Source: CAVOKN01 sp963696505
GTDB taxonomy: Bacteria; Pseudomonadota; Gammaproteobacteria; Burkholderiales; Rhodocyclaceae
Assembly (NCBI GenBank): GCA_963696505.1
Contig: CAVOKN010000023.1
Location: 1 to 64,000 of the forward strand
Length of the DNA stretch: 64,000 nucleotides
Direction: 5' to 3'
Shown: piece by piece, positions 9,169-18,239 of the stretch
Numbering within the stretch: position 1 is the stretch's first letter
How the letters are laid out: each line of letters starts with the position of its first letter
The notes under the pieces: model-generated
Told to the model about the DNA's origin: nothing
Databases searched by the model: none
The model's input: only the letters and a program-made list of their open reading frames with translations
Translations under genes and position numbers: made by a program

Positions 9169-10566
9169 ATGCAGACGAGCGGCAAGCGGGTACTGGTGCT
9201 GGGGCTGGGCGAGTCGGGGCTGGCCATGGCGCAATGGCTGGCACGCTGCGGCGCCAGCGTGCGCGCCGCCGACTCGCGCGCTGCGCCGCCGAATGCCGAA
9301 GTGCTGGCGCGCCGCGCGCCCGCGGTCGAGGTGATCGCCGGTCCCTTCGCACTGACTTTGCTCGACGGCATCGACGTCCTCGCCATCAGTCCGGGCCTCT
9401 CGCAGACCGAACCCGTGGTGCGGGAGGCGCGCCGCCGCGGCATACCCGTGACCGGCGAGATCGAACTGTTCGCGCAGGCGCTGCGCGATCTGGACTGGCG
9501 CAAGTCCTGCAAGCTCATCGCCATTACCGGCACCAACGGCAAGACCACCGTCACCTCGATCGCCGGGGCCATGGGCGCGGCAGCGGGGCTGGATACCGCG
9601 GTGTGCGGCAACATCTCGCCGGCGGCGCTGGACGAGCTGAGCCGTCGCGCCGACGCCGGCAAGGCGCCGCAACTCTGGGTGCTGGAGCTGTCGAGCTTCC
9701 AGCTCGAAACCACGGCGACGCTGGCGGCGGAGACAGCCACGGTGCTCAACGTGAGCGACGACCACCTCGATCGCTACGACGGCCTCGACGCCTATGCCGC
9801 CGCCAAGGCGCGCATCTTCGACGGCTGCGGACTCCAGGTGCTCAACCGCGAAGATCCGCGCGTCATGGCGATGGCGCGCCCAGCAAGCCGCGCCGTCACC
9901 TTCGGGCTCGACCAGCCGCCCGGCGAGGCGGATTTCGGCGTGATCGAGCACGCCGGCGAGCACTGGCTGGCGCGCGGTGCCGAGCCGGTGCTGCCGCTCT
10001 ACGAACTGCCGCTCGCCGGCCGCCACAATGCGGCCAATGCGCTGGCGGCGCTAGCCTTGTGTCATGGCGCCGGCCTGCCGCTGGCGCCGCTCGCCAAGGC
10101 GCTGCAATCCTTCCGCGGTCTGCCGCACCGGGTGGAGAAGGTCGCCGAATTCGGCGGTGTGGCCTTCTACGACGACTCCAAGGGCACCAACGTTGGCGCC
10201 ACGGTGGCGGCGCTCCAGGGCCTGGGACGCAAGGTGGTGCTGATCGCCGGTGGCGACGGCAAGGGACAGGACTTCTCGCCGCTGCGCGACGCCGTCGCGC
10301 GCCATGCCCGCGCGGTGGTGCTGATCGGGCGCGACGCGCCGCTGATCGAGGCGGCGATACGCGGCGCCGAACCGCCGCGCCTTCATGCCGCAGACATGGA
10401 CGACGCGGTGCGCCAGGCATTCTCCGCGGCGCGGGCCGGCGACGCCGTGCTGCTGTCGCCGGCCTGCGCCAGCTTCGACATGTTCCGCAACTATGCCCAC
10501 CGCGCCGAAGTCTTCGTCGCGGCGGTGCGCACGCTGCAACCCCGGGAGCCGTTCCGGTGGAGCTGA
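9169..10566 (+). CDS. murD: UDP-MurNAc-L-alanine--D-glutamate ligase MurD
   Basis: MurD adds D-Glu to UDP-MurNAc-L-Ala. Visible are the N-terminal Rossmann motif VLVLGLGESG, the ATP loop GTNGKTTVTS near residue 120, NVSDDHLDRY, and the C-terminal FYDDSKGTN and LSPACASFDMF blocks. The start is uncertain. ATG 9169 gives 465 residues; GTG 9157, which overlaps the mraY stop as GTGA like other joints in this cluster, would add four. Neither has a strong ribosome site. Confidence 0.94.
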   Translation: MQTSGKRVLVLGLGESGLAMAQWLARCGASVRAADSRAAPPNAEVLARRAPAVEVIAGPFALTLLDGIDVLAISPGLSQTEPVVREARRRGIPVTGEIELFAQALRDLDWRKSCKLIAITGTNGKTTVTSIAGAMGAAAGLDTAVCGNISPAALDELSRRADAGKAPQLWVLELSSFQLETTATLAAETATVLNVSDDHLDRYDGLDAYAAAKARIFDGCGLQVLNREDPRVMAMARPASRAVTFGLDQPPGEADFGVIEHAGEHWLARGAEPVLPLYELPLAGRHNAANALAALALCHGAGLPLAPLAKALQSFRGLPHRVEKVAEFGGVAFYDDSKGTNVGATVAALQGLGRKVVLIAGGDGKGQDFSPLRDAVARHARAVVLIGRDAPLIEAAIRGAEPPRLHAADMDDAVRQAFSAARAGDAVLLSPACASFDMFRNYAHRAEVFVAAVRTLQPREPFRWS

Positions 10567-11723
10567 CCCGCCGCTATGCGGGCCCGCCGGCCCCGCCGCC
10601 CGAACTGGACCACACGCTGCTGTGGTCGGCGCTGGCGCTGCTGCTGTTCGGCGTGGTGATGGTCTACTCCTCGTCCATCGCGACCGCCGAGGGCAGCCGC
10701 TTTACCGGCTTCCAGTCCCATTACTTTCTCCTTCGCCATGCCCTGTTCGTGGGCCTGGGCCTTGCCGTGGCGGTGGCGGCGTTCCAGTTGCCGATGCGGG
10801 CGTGGCAGAAGCTCGCCCCCGTGCTCTTCGCCGTGGGCGTGTTGCTGCTGGTGGTGGTACTCATTCCCCACGTCGGCAAGGAGGTCAACGGCGCGCGGCG
10901 CTGGCTGCCGCTGGGCTTTGCCAATCTCCAGCCCTCCGAGCTGATGAAGCTCTTCGCCGTCCTCTACGCGGCGGACTACACCGAGCGCAAGCTGGCCGTC
11001 ATGGGATCGTTTGTGCACGGTTTCATGCCCATGGCCGTCGCCACGGTGCTGGTCGGATGGCTGCTGCTGATGCAGCCGGATTTCGGCGCCTTCGTGGTCA
11101 TCGCCGCCATCGCCTTCGGCATCCTGTTCCTCGGTGGCCTGAACTGGCGGCTCTTCGCCCTGCTGGCGATCGTGGCCGTGGTCGGCTTCGTGCTGCTGGT
11201 CTGGCTCTCGCCCTACCGCCGCGTTCGCCTGCTGGGATTCATGAACCCGTGGCAGGACGCCTTCGGCACCGGCTACCAGCTTTCCCACGCGCTGATCGCC
11301 TTCGGCCGCGGCGAATGGTTCGGTGTGGGGCTGGGCGGCAGCATCGAGAAGCTTTTCTATCTGCCCGAAGCGCATACCGACTTCCTGCTGGCGGTGATCG
11401 CGGAGGAGCTGGGCTTCATCGGGGTCGTCGTGGTGCTGTTGCTGTTCGCGCTGATCGTTCATCGCGCCTTCGCCATCGGTCGCCAGGCGCTCAATCTGGA
11501 GCGGGTGTACTCGGGTCTTGTCGCCCAGGGGATAGGCGTGTGGCTGGGCGTGCAGGCCTTCATCAACATGGGCGTGAACATGGGCCTGCTCCCGACCAAG
11601 GGGCTGACCCTGCCGCTGATGAGCTTCGGCGGTTCGGGCATCGTCGCCAATTGCCTGGCATTGGCGGTGCTGCTGCGGGTGGACTTCGAGAACCGCGCCC
11701 TGATGCGGGGGGTGAAAGTTTGA
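10557..11723 (+). CDS. ftsW: Peptidoglycan glycosyltransferase FtsW
   Basis: FtsW is the SEDS-family glycosyltransferase that polymerises septal glycan with FtsI. The 388-residue product has about ten membrane segments. Family motifs include MVYSSSIA near residue 40, NGARRWLPLGFANLQPSE, the long loop with AHTDFLLAVIAEELGF, and the C-terminal PTKGLTLPLMSFGGSG. GTG 10557 overlaps the murD stop by 10 bases, and the downstream murG overlaps its own stop. Confidence 0.95.
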   Translation: MELTRRYAGPPAPPPELDHTLLWSALALLLFGVVMVYSSSIATAEGSRFTGFQSHYFLLRHALFVGLGLAVAVAAFQLPMRAWQKLAPVLFAVGVLLLVVVLIPHVGKEVNGARRWLPLGFANLQPSELMKLFAVLYAADYTERKLAVMGSFVHGFMPMAVATVLVGWLLLMQPDFGAFVVIAAIAFGILFLGGLNWRLFALLAIVAVVGFVLLVWLSPYRRVRLLGFMNPWQDAFGTGYQLSHALIAFGRGEWFGVGLGGSIEKLFYLPEAHTDFLLAVIAEELGFIGVVVVLLLFALIVHRAFAIGRQALNLERVYSGLVAQGIGVWLGVQAFINMGVNMGLLPTKGLTLPLMSFGGSGIVANCLALAVLLRVDFENRALMRGVKV

Positions 11724-12829
11724 ACGCCGCTCTGTCCACTCCTCACGCCTCACCCACGCTCATGGTCATGGCCGGCGGCACCGGCGGCCACGTCTTTCCC
11801 GGGTTGGCGGTGGCTGACCACCTGCGCGACGCCGGCTGGACGGTGGTGTGGATGGGCAACCCTGAAGGCATGGAAGGCAGGCTGGTGCCGGCGCGCGGTT
11901 ACGACATGGCCTGGGTGCGCTTCGGCGCCCTGCGCGGCAAGGGGCTGCTGCGCGTCGCGCTGCTGCCGCTCAACCTGCTGCGCGGCTTCTGGCAGGCCTT
12001 CCGCGAACTCGGCCGCTTCCGCCCCGGCGTCGTGCTGGGCATGGGCGGCTACATCAGCTTCCCCGGCGGAATGATGTCCGCATTGCGCGGCATCCCGTTG
12101 CTGGTGCACGAGCAGAACTCGGTGGCGGGTCTGGCCAACCGCGTCCTGGCCCGGCTCGCCGACCGGGTGCTCACCGGTTTTCCCGGTGCGCTGCCCGGCG
12201 CGCAGTGGAGCGGCAATCCGGTGCGCTCGGACATCGCCGCGATCGCCGGCCCGGCGCAGCGCTACGGCGAACGGCAAGGTCCGCTCTCGGTGCTGGTGGT
12301 GGGCGGCAGCCTCGGCGCCAAGGTGCTCAACGACACCGTGCCGCAGGCGCTGGCGCTGCTTGCGCCGGCGCAGCGGCCGCGGGTGACCCATCAGGCGGGG
12401 GCGAACAACGTGGAAGCACTGCGTGCCGCCTACGCGCAGGCCGGTATCGAGGCGGAACTGCTGCCCTTCATCGACGACATGGCGTCGCGCTATGCCGCGG
12501 CGGATCTGGTGATCTGCCGCGCCGGTGCGCTCACCGTCGCGGAACTGGCGGCAGCGGGGGTGGCGAGCGTGCTGGTTCCTTTCCCCCACGCGGTGGACGA
12601 CCACCAGACCGCCAACGCGCGCTTCCTGTCGGAATCCGGCGCGGCGGTGCTGCTGCCGCAAGGGGAATTGTCGCCCGAGCGGCTGGCCGGACTGGTGCGC
12701 GGGTTGTCGCGCGAGAAACTCCTGGAGATGGCGCTCAAGGCGCGCGCCCTGGCCAAGCCGGAGGCGACGCGGATCGTGGCGCAGGCATGCGTTGAATTGC
12801 TGAAGGATCGAGGATCGAGGATCGAGTGA
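11720..12829 (+). CDS. murG: UDP-GlcNAc:lipid I N-acetylglucosaminyltransferase MurG
   Basis: MurG converts lipid I to lipid II on the inner face of the membrane. The N-terminal glycine loop MVMAGGTGGHVFPG, the HEQNSVAGLANR block and the nucleotide-binding CRAGALTVAELAAAG are intact; the protein is about 369 residues. The likely start is TTG 11720, coupled to the ftsW stop; ATG 11762 would cut into the conserved start of the domain. The last codons lie in three tandem copies of GGATCGA (12805-12825), giving a tail DRGSRIE not typical of the family. Confidence 0.93.
   Translation: MNAALSTPHASPTLMVMAGGTGGHVFPGLAVADHLRDAGWTVVWMGNPEGMEGRLVPARGYDMAWVRFGALRGKGLLRVALLPLNLLRGFWQAFRELGRFRPGVVLGMGGYISFPGGMMSALRGIPLLVHEQNSVAGLANRVLARLADRVLTGFPGALPGAQWSGNPVRSDIAAIAGPAQRYGERQGPLSVLVVGGSLGAKVLNDTVPQALALLAPAQRPRVTHQAGANNVEALRAAYAQAGIEAELLPFIDDMASRYAAADLVICRAGALTVAELAAAGVASVLVPFPHAVDDHQTANARFLSESGAAVLLPQGELSPERLAGLVRGLSREKLLEMALKARALAKPEATRIVAQACVELLKDRGSRIE
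12805..12826 (+). repeat. 7-bp tandem repeat at the murG 3' end
   Basis: GGATCGA occurs three times head to tail and encodes the last residues of MurG. It is probably a slippage product. Confidence 0.7.
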
Positions 12830-12863
12830 GAACGCCTCGCCGCTGATTCCTCGCCAAGAAAAC

Positions 12864-14255
12864 ATGAAACACAAAGTCAAACACATTCATTTCGTCGGCA
12901 TCGGCGGCTCGGGCATGAGCGGCATCGCCGAGGTGCTGCTGAACCTGGGCTACCAGGTGAGCGGCTCCGATCTTGCCGACAACGCGGCGACGCGCCGGCT
13001 TGCCGGCCTCGGCGCCAAGGTGGCGCTCGGCCACGCCGCCGCCAACATCGCCGGGGCCGACGCCGTCGTCACCTCCACCGCGGTCAAGGGCGACAATCCG
13101 GAGGTCATCGCCGCGCGCGCCGCGCGCGTTCCCGTGGTGCCGCGCGCCATCATGCTGGCCGAATTGATGCGGCTGAAGCAGGGCATCGCCATCGCCGGCA
13201 CCCACGGCAAGACCACCACCACCAGCCTGGTGGCGAGCATCCTGGCGGAGGGCGGCATCGATCCCACCTTCGTCATCGGCGGCCGGCTCAATTCCGCCGG
13301 CACCCATGCGCGGCTCGGCGCCGGCGCCTTCATCGTGGTCGAGGCGGACGAGTCCGACGCCTCCTTCCTTTATCTCCAGCCGGTGGTGGCGGTGGTGACC
13401 AACATCGACGCCGACCACATGGAGACCTACGGCCACGACTTCGCGCGGCTCAAGCAGGCCTTCGTTGATTTCGTCCAGCACCTGCCGTTCTACGGCGCGG
13501 CGATCCTGTGCGAGGACGACCGCAACGTGCGCGAGATCATGCCCTTCATCTCCAAGCCGGTGATTCGCTACGGCTTGTCGGAGACGGCCCAGGTGCGCGC
13601 CGAGAACATCGTCGCCGATGCCGGCCGCATGCGCTTCGACGTGCTGCGGGTCAACGGATCGGTGACGCGGCTGCCGGTCACCCTGAATCTGCCCGGGATG
13701 CACAACGTGCAGAACGCGCTGGCGGCAATCGCCGTAGCGACCGAGATCGGCATTGCCGACGACGCCATCGCGCGCGCGCTGGCGGAGTTCAAGGGTGTGG
13801 GCCGGCGCTTCCAGCGCTACGGCGAGGTGGCGCTGCCCTCGGGGAACGGCAGCTTCACACTGATCGACGACTACGGCCATCACCCGGCCGAAATGGCGGC
13901 GACGCTGGCGGCGGCGCGTGGCGCCTTCCCGGGCCGGCGCATCGTGCTCGCCTTCCAGCCCCATCGCTACACCCGCACCCGCGACTGCTTCGAAGACTTC
14001 GTCAAGGTGCTGTCGTCGGTCGATGGGCTGCTGCTGGGGGAGGTCTACGCCGCCGGCGAGCCGCCCATCGTCGCCGCCGACGGCCGCACCCTGGCGCGGG
14101 CGATTCGCGTGGCGGGAAAGGTCGAACCGGTGTTCGTCGAGGACATCGCCGAGATGCCGCAGGCGATCCTCGATGCGGCGCGGGACGGTGACATTGTCAT
14201 CACCATGGGCGCGGGATCGATCGGCGCCGTTCCCGGGAGACTGACTCTTGGCTGA
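12864..14255 (+). CDS. murC: UDP-N-acetylmuramate--L-alanine ligase MurC
   Basis: MurC attaches the first amino acid, L-alanine, to UDP-MurNAc. Visible motifs are HFVGIGGSGMSGIAEVL at the N-terminus, the ATP loop GTHGKTTTTS near residue 111, EADESDASF, and DDYGHHPAE plus QPHRYTRT in the C-terminal half. The 463 residues are typical. It starts 34 bp after murG, one of the few real gaps in the cluster, with AAGAAA just upstream of the ATG. Confidence 0.96.
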   Translation: MKHKVKHIHFVGIGGSGMSGIAEVLLNLGYQVSGSDLADNAATRRLAGLGAKVALGHAAANIAGADAVVTSTAVKGDNPEVIAARAARVPVVPRAIMLAELMRLKQGIAIAGTHGKTTTTSLVASILAEGGIDPTFVIGGRLNSAGTHARLGAGAFIVVEADESDASFLYLQPVVAVVTNIDADHMETYGHDFARLKQAFVDFVQHLPFYGAAILCEDDRNVREIMPFISKPVIRYGLSETAQVRAENIVADAGRMRFDVLRVNGSVTRLPVTLNLPGMHNVQNALAAIAVATEIGIADDAIARALAEFKGVGRRFQRYGEVALPSGNGSFTLIDDYGHHPAEMAATLAAARGAFPGRRIVLAFQPHRYTRTRDCFEDFVKVLSSVDGLLLGEVYAAGEPPIVAADGRTLARAIRVAGKVEPVFVEDIAEMPQAILDAARDGDIVITMGAGSIGAVPGRLTLG

Positions 14256-14267
14256 GGACTGTCGGGA

Positions 14268-15167
14268 ATGACTCTGCGCGGCGAGATCCGGGAACACGAG
14301 CCCATGGCGAAGCATGTGAGCTGGCGCGCCGGCGGCGCCGCGCGCATTGCCTGCTTCCCGGCGGATCTCGAAGACCTGTGCGAGTTCCTGCGCCACCTGC
14401 GCCACGACGAGCCGCTGCTGGTGGTGGGCCTGGGCAGCAATCTGCTGGTGCGCGACAGCGGCTTCGACGGCACGGTGGTGTTCACCCACGGCGCGCTGCG
14501 CACGCTTCGCACCGAGGCCGACGGCCTGATCTATGCCGAGGCGGGTGTCGCTGCGCCCAAGGTGGCGCGTTTCGCCGCCAATGAGGGGCGTCGCGGCGCC
14601 GAGTTCCTTGCCGGCATCCCCGGCACCGTAGGGGGGGCGCTGGCAATGAACGCCGGCTGTTACGGCGGCGAGACCTGGGGCATTACGCGCAAGGTGCTGA
14701 TGGTGAAACGCACAGGGGAACTGCACGCGCGCACGGCGGAGGACTTCGCACTGGGCTATCGCCACGTCGGCCTCAAGGCGGCGACCGACGAGTGGTTCGC
14801 CGCCGGCTGGTTCGACCTGCCTGCCGGCGATGCCGCCACCTCGCGGGCGCGCATCACCGAACTGCTGGAAAAGCGCATCGCGACCCAGCCGCTGCAACTG
14901 CCCAACGCCGGCTCGGTGTTCCGCAATCCGCCCGAGGACCACGCCGCGCGGCTGATCGAGGCGGCGGGGCTCAAGGGCATGCAGATCGGCGGCGCGAGGG
15001 TTTCCGAGAAGCATGCCAACTTCATCGTCAACGCGGAGGGCTGCGCTACTGCGACGGACATCGAGCAGTTGATCGAGCACGTCCGCGGGGTGGTGAAGGA
15101 GCGCTTCGGCGTTGCCCTGGTGCGCGAAGTGAGGATAGTCGGGGAGCAACATGACAGACCGAACTGA
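14268..15167 (+). CDS. murB: UDP-N-acetylenolpyruvoylglucosamine reductase MurB
   Basis: MurB reduces the enolpyruvyl group to make UDP-MurNAc, using NADPH and bound FAD. FAD-binding motifs GLGSNLLVRD and AGIPGTVGGALAMNAGCYGGE are present, with the catalytic serine region NAGSVFRNP and C-terminal HANFIVN. At 299 residues it fits the shorter (type II-like) MurB proteins. It overlaps ddl by 17 bases. Confidence 0.95.
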   Translation: MTLRGEIREHEPMAKHVSWRAGGAARIACFPADLEDLCEFLRHLRHDEPLLVVGLGSNLLVRDSGFDGTVVFTHGALRTLRTEADGLIYAEAGVAAPKVARFAANEGRRGAEFLAGIPGTVGGALAMNAGCYGGETWGITRKVLMVKRTGELHARTAEDFALGYRHVGLKAATDEWFAAGWFDLPAGDAATSRARITELLEKRIATQPLQLPNAGSVFRNPPEDHAARLIEAAGLKGMQIGGARVSEKHANFIVNAEGCATATDIEQLIEHVRGVVKERFGVALVREVRIVGEQHDRPN

Positions 15168-16089
15168 TCCGGCGGCTCTCGGTAAGGTTGCCGTGCTGAT
15201 GGGCGGCGGCAGCGCCGAGCGCGAGATCTCGCTGCTCTCGGGCAATGCGGTGCTGGCGGCGCTGCTTGCCGGCGGCGTCGACGCCCATGCCTTCGATCCT
15301 GCGCAGCGCTCGCTCTGCGCGCTCAAGGACGAAGGCTTTGCGCGCGCCTTCGTCATCCTCCACGGCCGCGGTGGCGAGGACGGCACGGTGCAGGGCATGC
15401 TCGAACTGCTGGGCATCCCGTACACCGGCAGCGGCGTGATGGCTTCGGCGCTGGCCATGGACAAATGGCGCACCAAGCTGGTGTGGCTTGCAGGCGGGTT
15501 GCCGACGCCGCGCTACCGCCTGCTCGAAGCGGCTACCGACTGGGCCGGCGTGTTCGGCGAACTGGGGCCGACGCTGTTCGTCAAGCCGGCACGGGAAGGC
15601 TCCAGCGTCGGCGCCACGAAGGTGTCGGGGGCAGACGCCGACGCGCTGCAGCAGGCCTTCCGCGAAGCGGTGAAGCACGATCCGCTGGTCCTCGCCGAGG
15701 AGTTCGTCGCGGGGCAGGAACTGACCTGCGCTTTCGTCGGCGACCAGGCACTGCCCCTGGTGCGCATCGTCGCGCCCGAAGGCAACTACGACTATCAGCA
15801 CAAGTACTTCAGCGACGAGACCCGCTACGACTGTCCCAGCGGCCTGCCGGCGGCACAGGAGCGGGAGATCCAGGCCGTGGTGCTGCGCTCGGCGCGGCTT
15901 CTCGGCTGTCGCGGCTGGGGCCGGGCCGATCTGATCCTGCGCGACGACGGCAGCTTTCACCTGCTGGAAATGAACACCGCGCCGGGCATGACCGGGCATT
16001 CGCTGGTGCCGATGGCGGCGCGCACCGCCGGCATCGGCTTCGAGGACCTGGTGCTGCGCATTCTGGCCGAGGCTCGCCTGGACGCATGA
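15151..16089 (+). CDS. ddl: D-alanine--D-alanine ligase
   Basis: This ATP-grasp enzyme makes the D-Ala-D-Ala dipeptide used by MurF. Motifs include GGGSAEREISLLSG near the N-terminus, the HGRGGEDG loop, KPAREGSSVG, and the metal-binding EMNTAPGMTGHS near the end. The 312 residues match DdlB. A GGGGAG ribosome site precedes ATG 15151 inside the end of murB. Its place between murB and ftsQ is the canonical one. Confidence 0.95.
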   Translation: MTDRTDPAALGKVAVLMGGGSAEREISLLSGNAVLAALLAGGVDAHAFDPAQRSLCALKDEGFARAFVILHGRGGEDGTVQGMLELLGIPYTGSGVMASALAMDKWRTKLVWLAGGLPTPRYRLLEAATDWAGVFGELGPTLFVKPAREGSSVGATKVSGADADALQQAFREAVKHDPLVLAEEFVAGQELTCAFVGDQALPLVRIVAPEGNYDYQHKYFSDETRYDCPSGLPAAQEREIQAVVLRSARLLGCRGWGRADLILRDDGSFHLLEMNTAPGMTGHSLVPMAARTAGIGFEDLVLRILAEARLDA

Positions 16090-16095
16090 GACGCA

Positions 16096-16878
16096 ATGAA
16101 ACGCAGCGCGCGCCAGCAGCAAGGCAATGGCCTGTGGCAGAGGCCGGAGCTCATGGACATGGCATCTGACGTGCTGATCCTCGGCGCCACCCTGGCCCTG
16201 GCCTACGCAGCCCTGCTGTGGGCGGTGCGTCTTCCCTTCTTTCCGCTGCGCGAGGTGGTGCTGGTGACCCGTCCCGGGCAGGTGAGTGCCGAGCAGCTCG
16301 AATACGCGGCGCGCCGTGCGGTGGCCGGCAACTTCTTCACCGTGGACCTCGACGCCGCGCGCCAGGCCTTCGAAAGGCTGCCCTGGGTGCGTCGCGCACA
16401 GGTGCGCCGCCAGTGGCCCCACGGCATCGAACTGGCGATCGAGGAGCACGAGGCTGCCGCTGTCTGGCAGGGGCGCGGCGTTGACACGCGGCTGGTCAAT
16501 ACCTACGGCGAGGTGTTCAGCGGAACGAGCAGCCGCGGGCTGCCGCGCCTGTCCGGGCCGGAGGGCACGGCAGCGGAGGTGCTGGGACGTCTGCGCGAAT
16601 TCACCGAGGCCCTCGCGCCGGTCCAGCGCCGTCCCGAGGCGGTGGCCCTGTCCTCGCGCCTGGCATGGCAGCTCAGGCTGGACGATGGCCTGGTGGTCGA
16701 ACTGGGCCGCGACCAGTCCAAGTCGCCGGCCGCGCAGCGGCTGCAGCGATTCGTCGCAGCCTATCGCGAAGTCATAGCCGGGCTGCCCGCCGCGGCACAG
16801 GTGGTGGACCTGCGCTATCCCAGCGGCTTCACCGTGCGCCTCCAGGGCGAACTACCGGAAAGCAAGAGCAAGCGATGA
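16096..16878 (+). CDS. ftsQ: Cell division protein FtsQ
   Basis: FtsQ is a bitopic divisome protein that ties FtsB-FtsL to the septum. It has a cytoplasmic N-terminus of about 25 residues, a membrane segment around residues 27-45, then the POTRA domain (PFFPLREVVLV onward) and the FtsQ domain with LPWVRRAQVRRQWP. The 260 residues fit. Its stop overlaps the ftsA start (ATGA). Confidence 0.93.
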   Translation: MKRSARQQQGNGLWQRPELMDMASDVLILGATLALAYAALLWAVRLPFFPLREVVLVTRPGQVSAEQLEYAARRAVAGNFFTVDLDAARQAFERLPWVRRAQVRRQWPHGIELAIEEHEAAAVWQGRGVDTRLVNTYGEVFSGTSSRGLPRLSGPEGTAAEVLGRLREFTEALAPVQRRPEAVALSSRLAWQLRLDDGLVVELGRDQSKSPAAQRLQRFVAAYREVIAGLPAAAQVVDLRYPSGFTVRLQGELPESKSKR

Positions 16879-18104
16879 GCAAAGAGAACAAGGACCTGAT
16901 CGTCGGCCTGGACATCGGCACCTCGAAGATCGTTGCGCTGGTGGCGGAGCTGACCCCGGAGGGCCGGCTGGAGATCCTCGGCCTCGGCTCCCAGGACTCG
17001 AAGGGTCTGAAGAAGGGTGTGGTGGTCAACATCGAAGCCACGGTTAACGCCATCTCGCGCGTGATCCAGGAAGTCGAGCTGATGGCCGACTGCAAGGTCA
17101 AGCACGTCTATACCGGCATCGCCGGTTCGCACATCCGCAGCTTCAACTCCAACGGCATGGTGGCGATCAAGGACAAGGAGGTCGCCCCGATGGACATCGA
17201 CCGGGTGATCGAAACCGCCAAGGCGATGCCCATTCCGGCCGACCAGCAGATCCTGCACATCCTGACCCAGGAATTCATCATCGACGGCCAGGACGGCGTG
17301 CGCGAGCCGATCGGCATGAGTGGAGTGCGCCTCGAAGTGAAGGTGCACATCGTCACCGGGGCGGTGTCGGCGGCCCAGAACATCGTCAAGTGCGTGCGCC
17401 GCTGCGGGCTGGAAGTGCTCGACCTGGTGCTCCAGCCGCTGGCTTCCAGCTATGCCGTGCTGTCGGACGACGAGAAGGACCTGGGCGTGTGCCTGGTGGA
17501 CATCGGCGGCGGCACCACCGACATCGCGGTGTTCACCCAGGGCGCGATCCGCCACACCGCCGTCATTCCCATCGCCGGCGACCAGATCACCAACGACATC
17601 GCCATGGCGCTGCGCACGCCAACCCTGGAGGCGGAGGAAATCAAGATCCGCCACGGCGTCGCGCTGCAGAGCCTGGCCGATCCGGAGCAGATGATCGAGG
17701 TGCCGGGCATCGGCGACCGCCCGCCGCGCAAGCTGTCGCGCCAGGCGCTGGCCGACGTCGTCGAGCCGCGGGTGTCGGAACTGTTCGAACTGGTGCAGGC
17801 GGAGCTGCGGCGCAGCGGCTACGAGGACCTGCTGTCCTCGGGAGTCGTGCTCACCGGCGGCTCCTCGATCATGCAGGGCATGGTCGAGCTGGGCGAGGAG
17901 ATCTTCCACATGCCGGTGCGCATCGGCGTTCCAAAGTATGACGGCAGCCTGGCGGACGTGGTGCAGCATCCGCGCTATGCCACCGCGATGGGGCTGCTGG
18001 TCGAGGGCGTGGTGCAGAAGCGGCGCGGCATCGTGGCGCGGGAGACGCGCACCTTCAAGCAGATTCTGGCGCGCATGAAGTCGTGGTTCGAGAGGAATTT
18101 TTGA
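16875..18104 (+). CDS. ftsA: Cell division protein FtsA
   Basis: FtsA is the actin-like ATPase that anchors FtsZ to the membrane and recruits later division proteins. It has 409 residues. Actin-family phosphate motifs VGLDIGTSKI and VDIGGGTTDIAVF are present, followed by LTGGSSIMQGM. The C-terminus RMKSWFERNF is the usual amphipathic membrane-binding helix. ATG 16875 overlaps the ftsQ stop by 4 bases. Confidence 0.96.
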   Translation: MSKENKDLIVGLDIGTSKIVALVAELTPEGRLEILGLGSQDSKGLKKGVVVNIEATVNAISRVIQEVELMADCKVKHVYTGIAGSHIRSFNSNGMVAIKDKEVAPMDIDRVIETAKAMPIPADQQILHILTQEFIIDGQDGVREPIGMSGVRLEVKVHIVTGAVSAAQNIVKCVRRCGLEVLDLVLQPLASSYAVLSDDEKDLGVCLVDIGGGTTDIAVFTQGAIRHTAVIPIAGDQITNDIAMALRTPTLEAEEIKIRHGVALQSLADPEQMIEVPGIGDRPPRKLSRQALADVVEPRVSELFELVQAELRRSGYEDLLSSGVVLTGGSSIMQGMVELGEEIFHMPVRIGVPKYDGSLADVVQHPRYATAMGLLVEGVVQKRRGIVARETRTFKQILARMKSWFERNF

Positions 18105-18118
18105 GAGCGGAATGCTTT

Positions 18119-18196
18119 ACCGCAGAGGCGCAGAGAACGCAAAGCAGGCGCAAAGAACATCTTTGCGAAATCTCTGCGCCTTCGCGCCTCTGCGGT
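18119..18196. repeat. Imperfect palindromic element between ftsA and ftsZ
   Basis: The outer arms ACCGCAGAGGCGC and GCGCCTCTGCGGT are exact reverse complements, and the inner parts (CGCAGAGA / TCTCTGCG, GCAAAG / CTTTGC) also pair, so the RNA could form a long hairpin. I recall similar CCGCAGAGGCGCAGAG sequences as dispersed intergenic repeats in other proteobacteria. It lies in the 132-bp ftsA-ftsZ gap. Confidence 0.7.
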
Positions 18197-18239
18197 GAGG
18201 TTCATTTTTCATTGGTAGTGACGACGAAGGAGGCGAATG

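Noticed and set aside
12735..15476. A 913-codon open frame antisense to murC-murB-ddl
   Set aside because: It is a GC-driven shadow of well-defined genes on the other strand.
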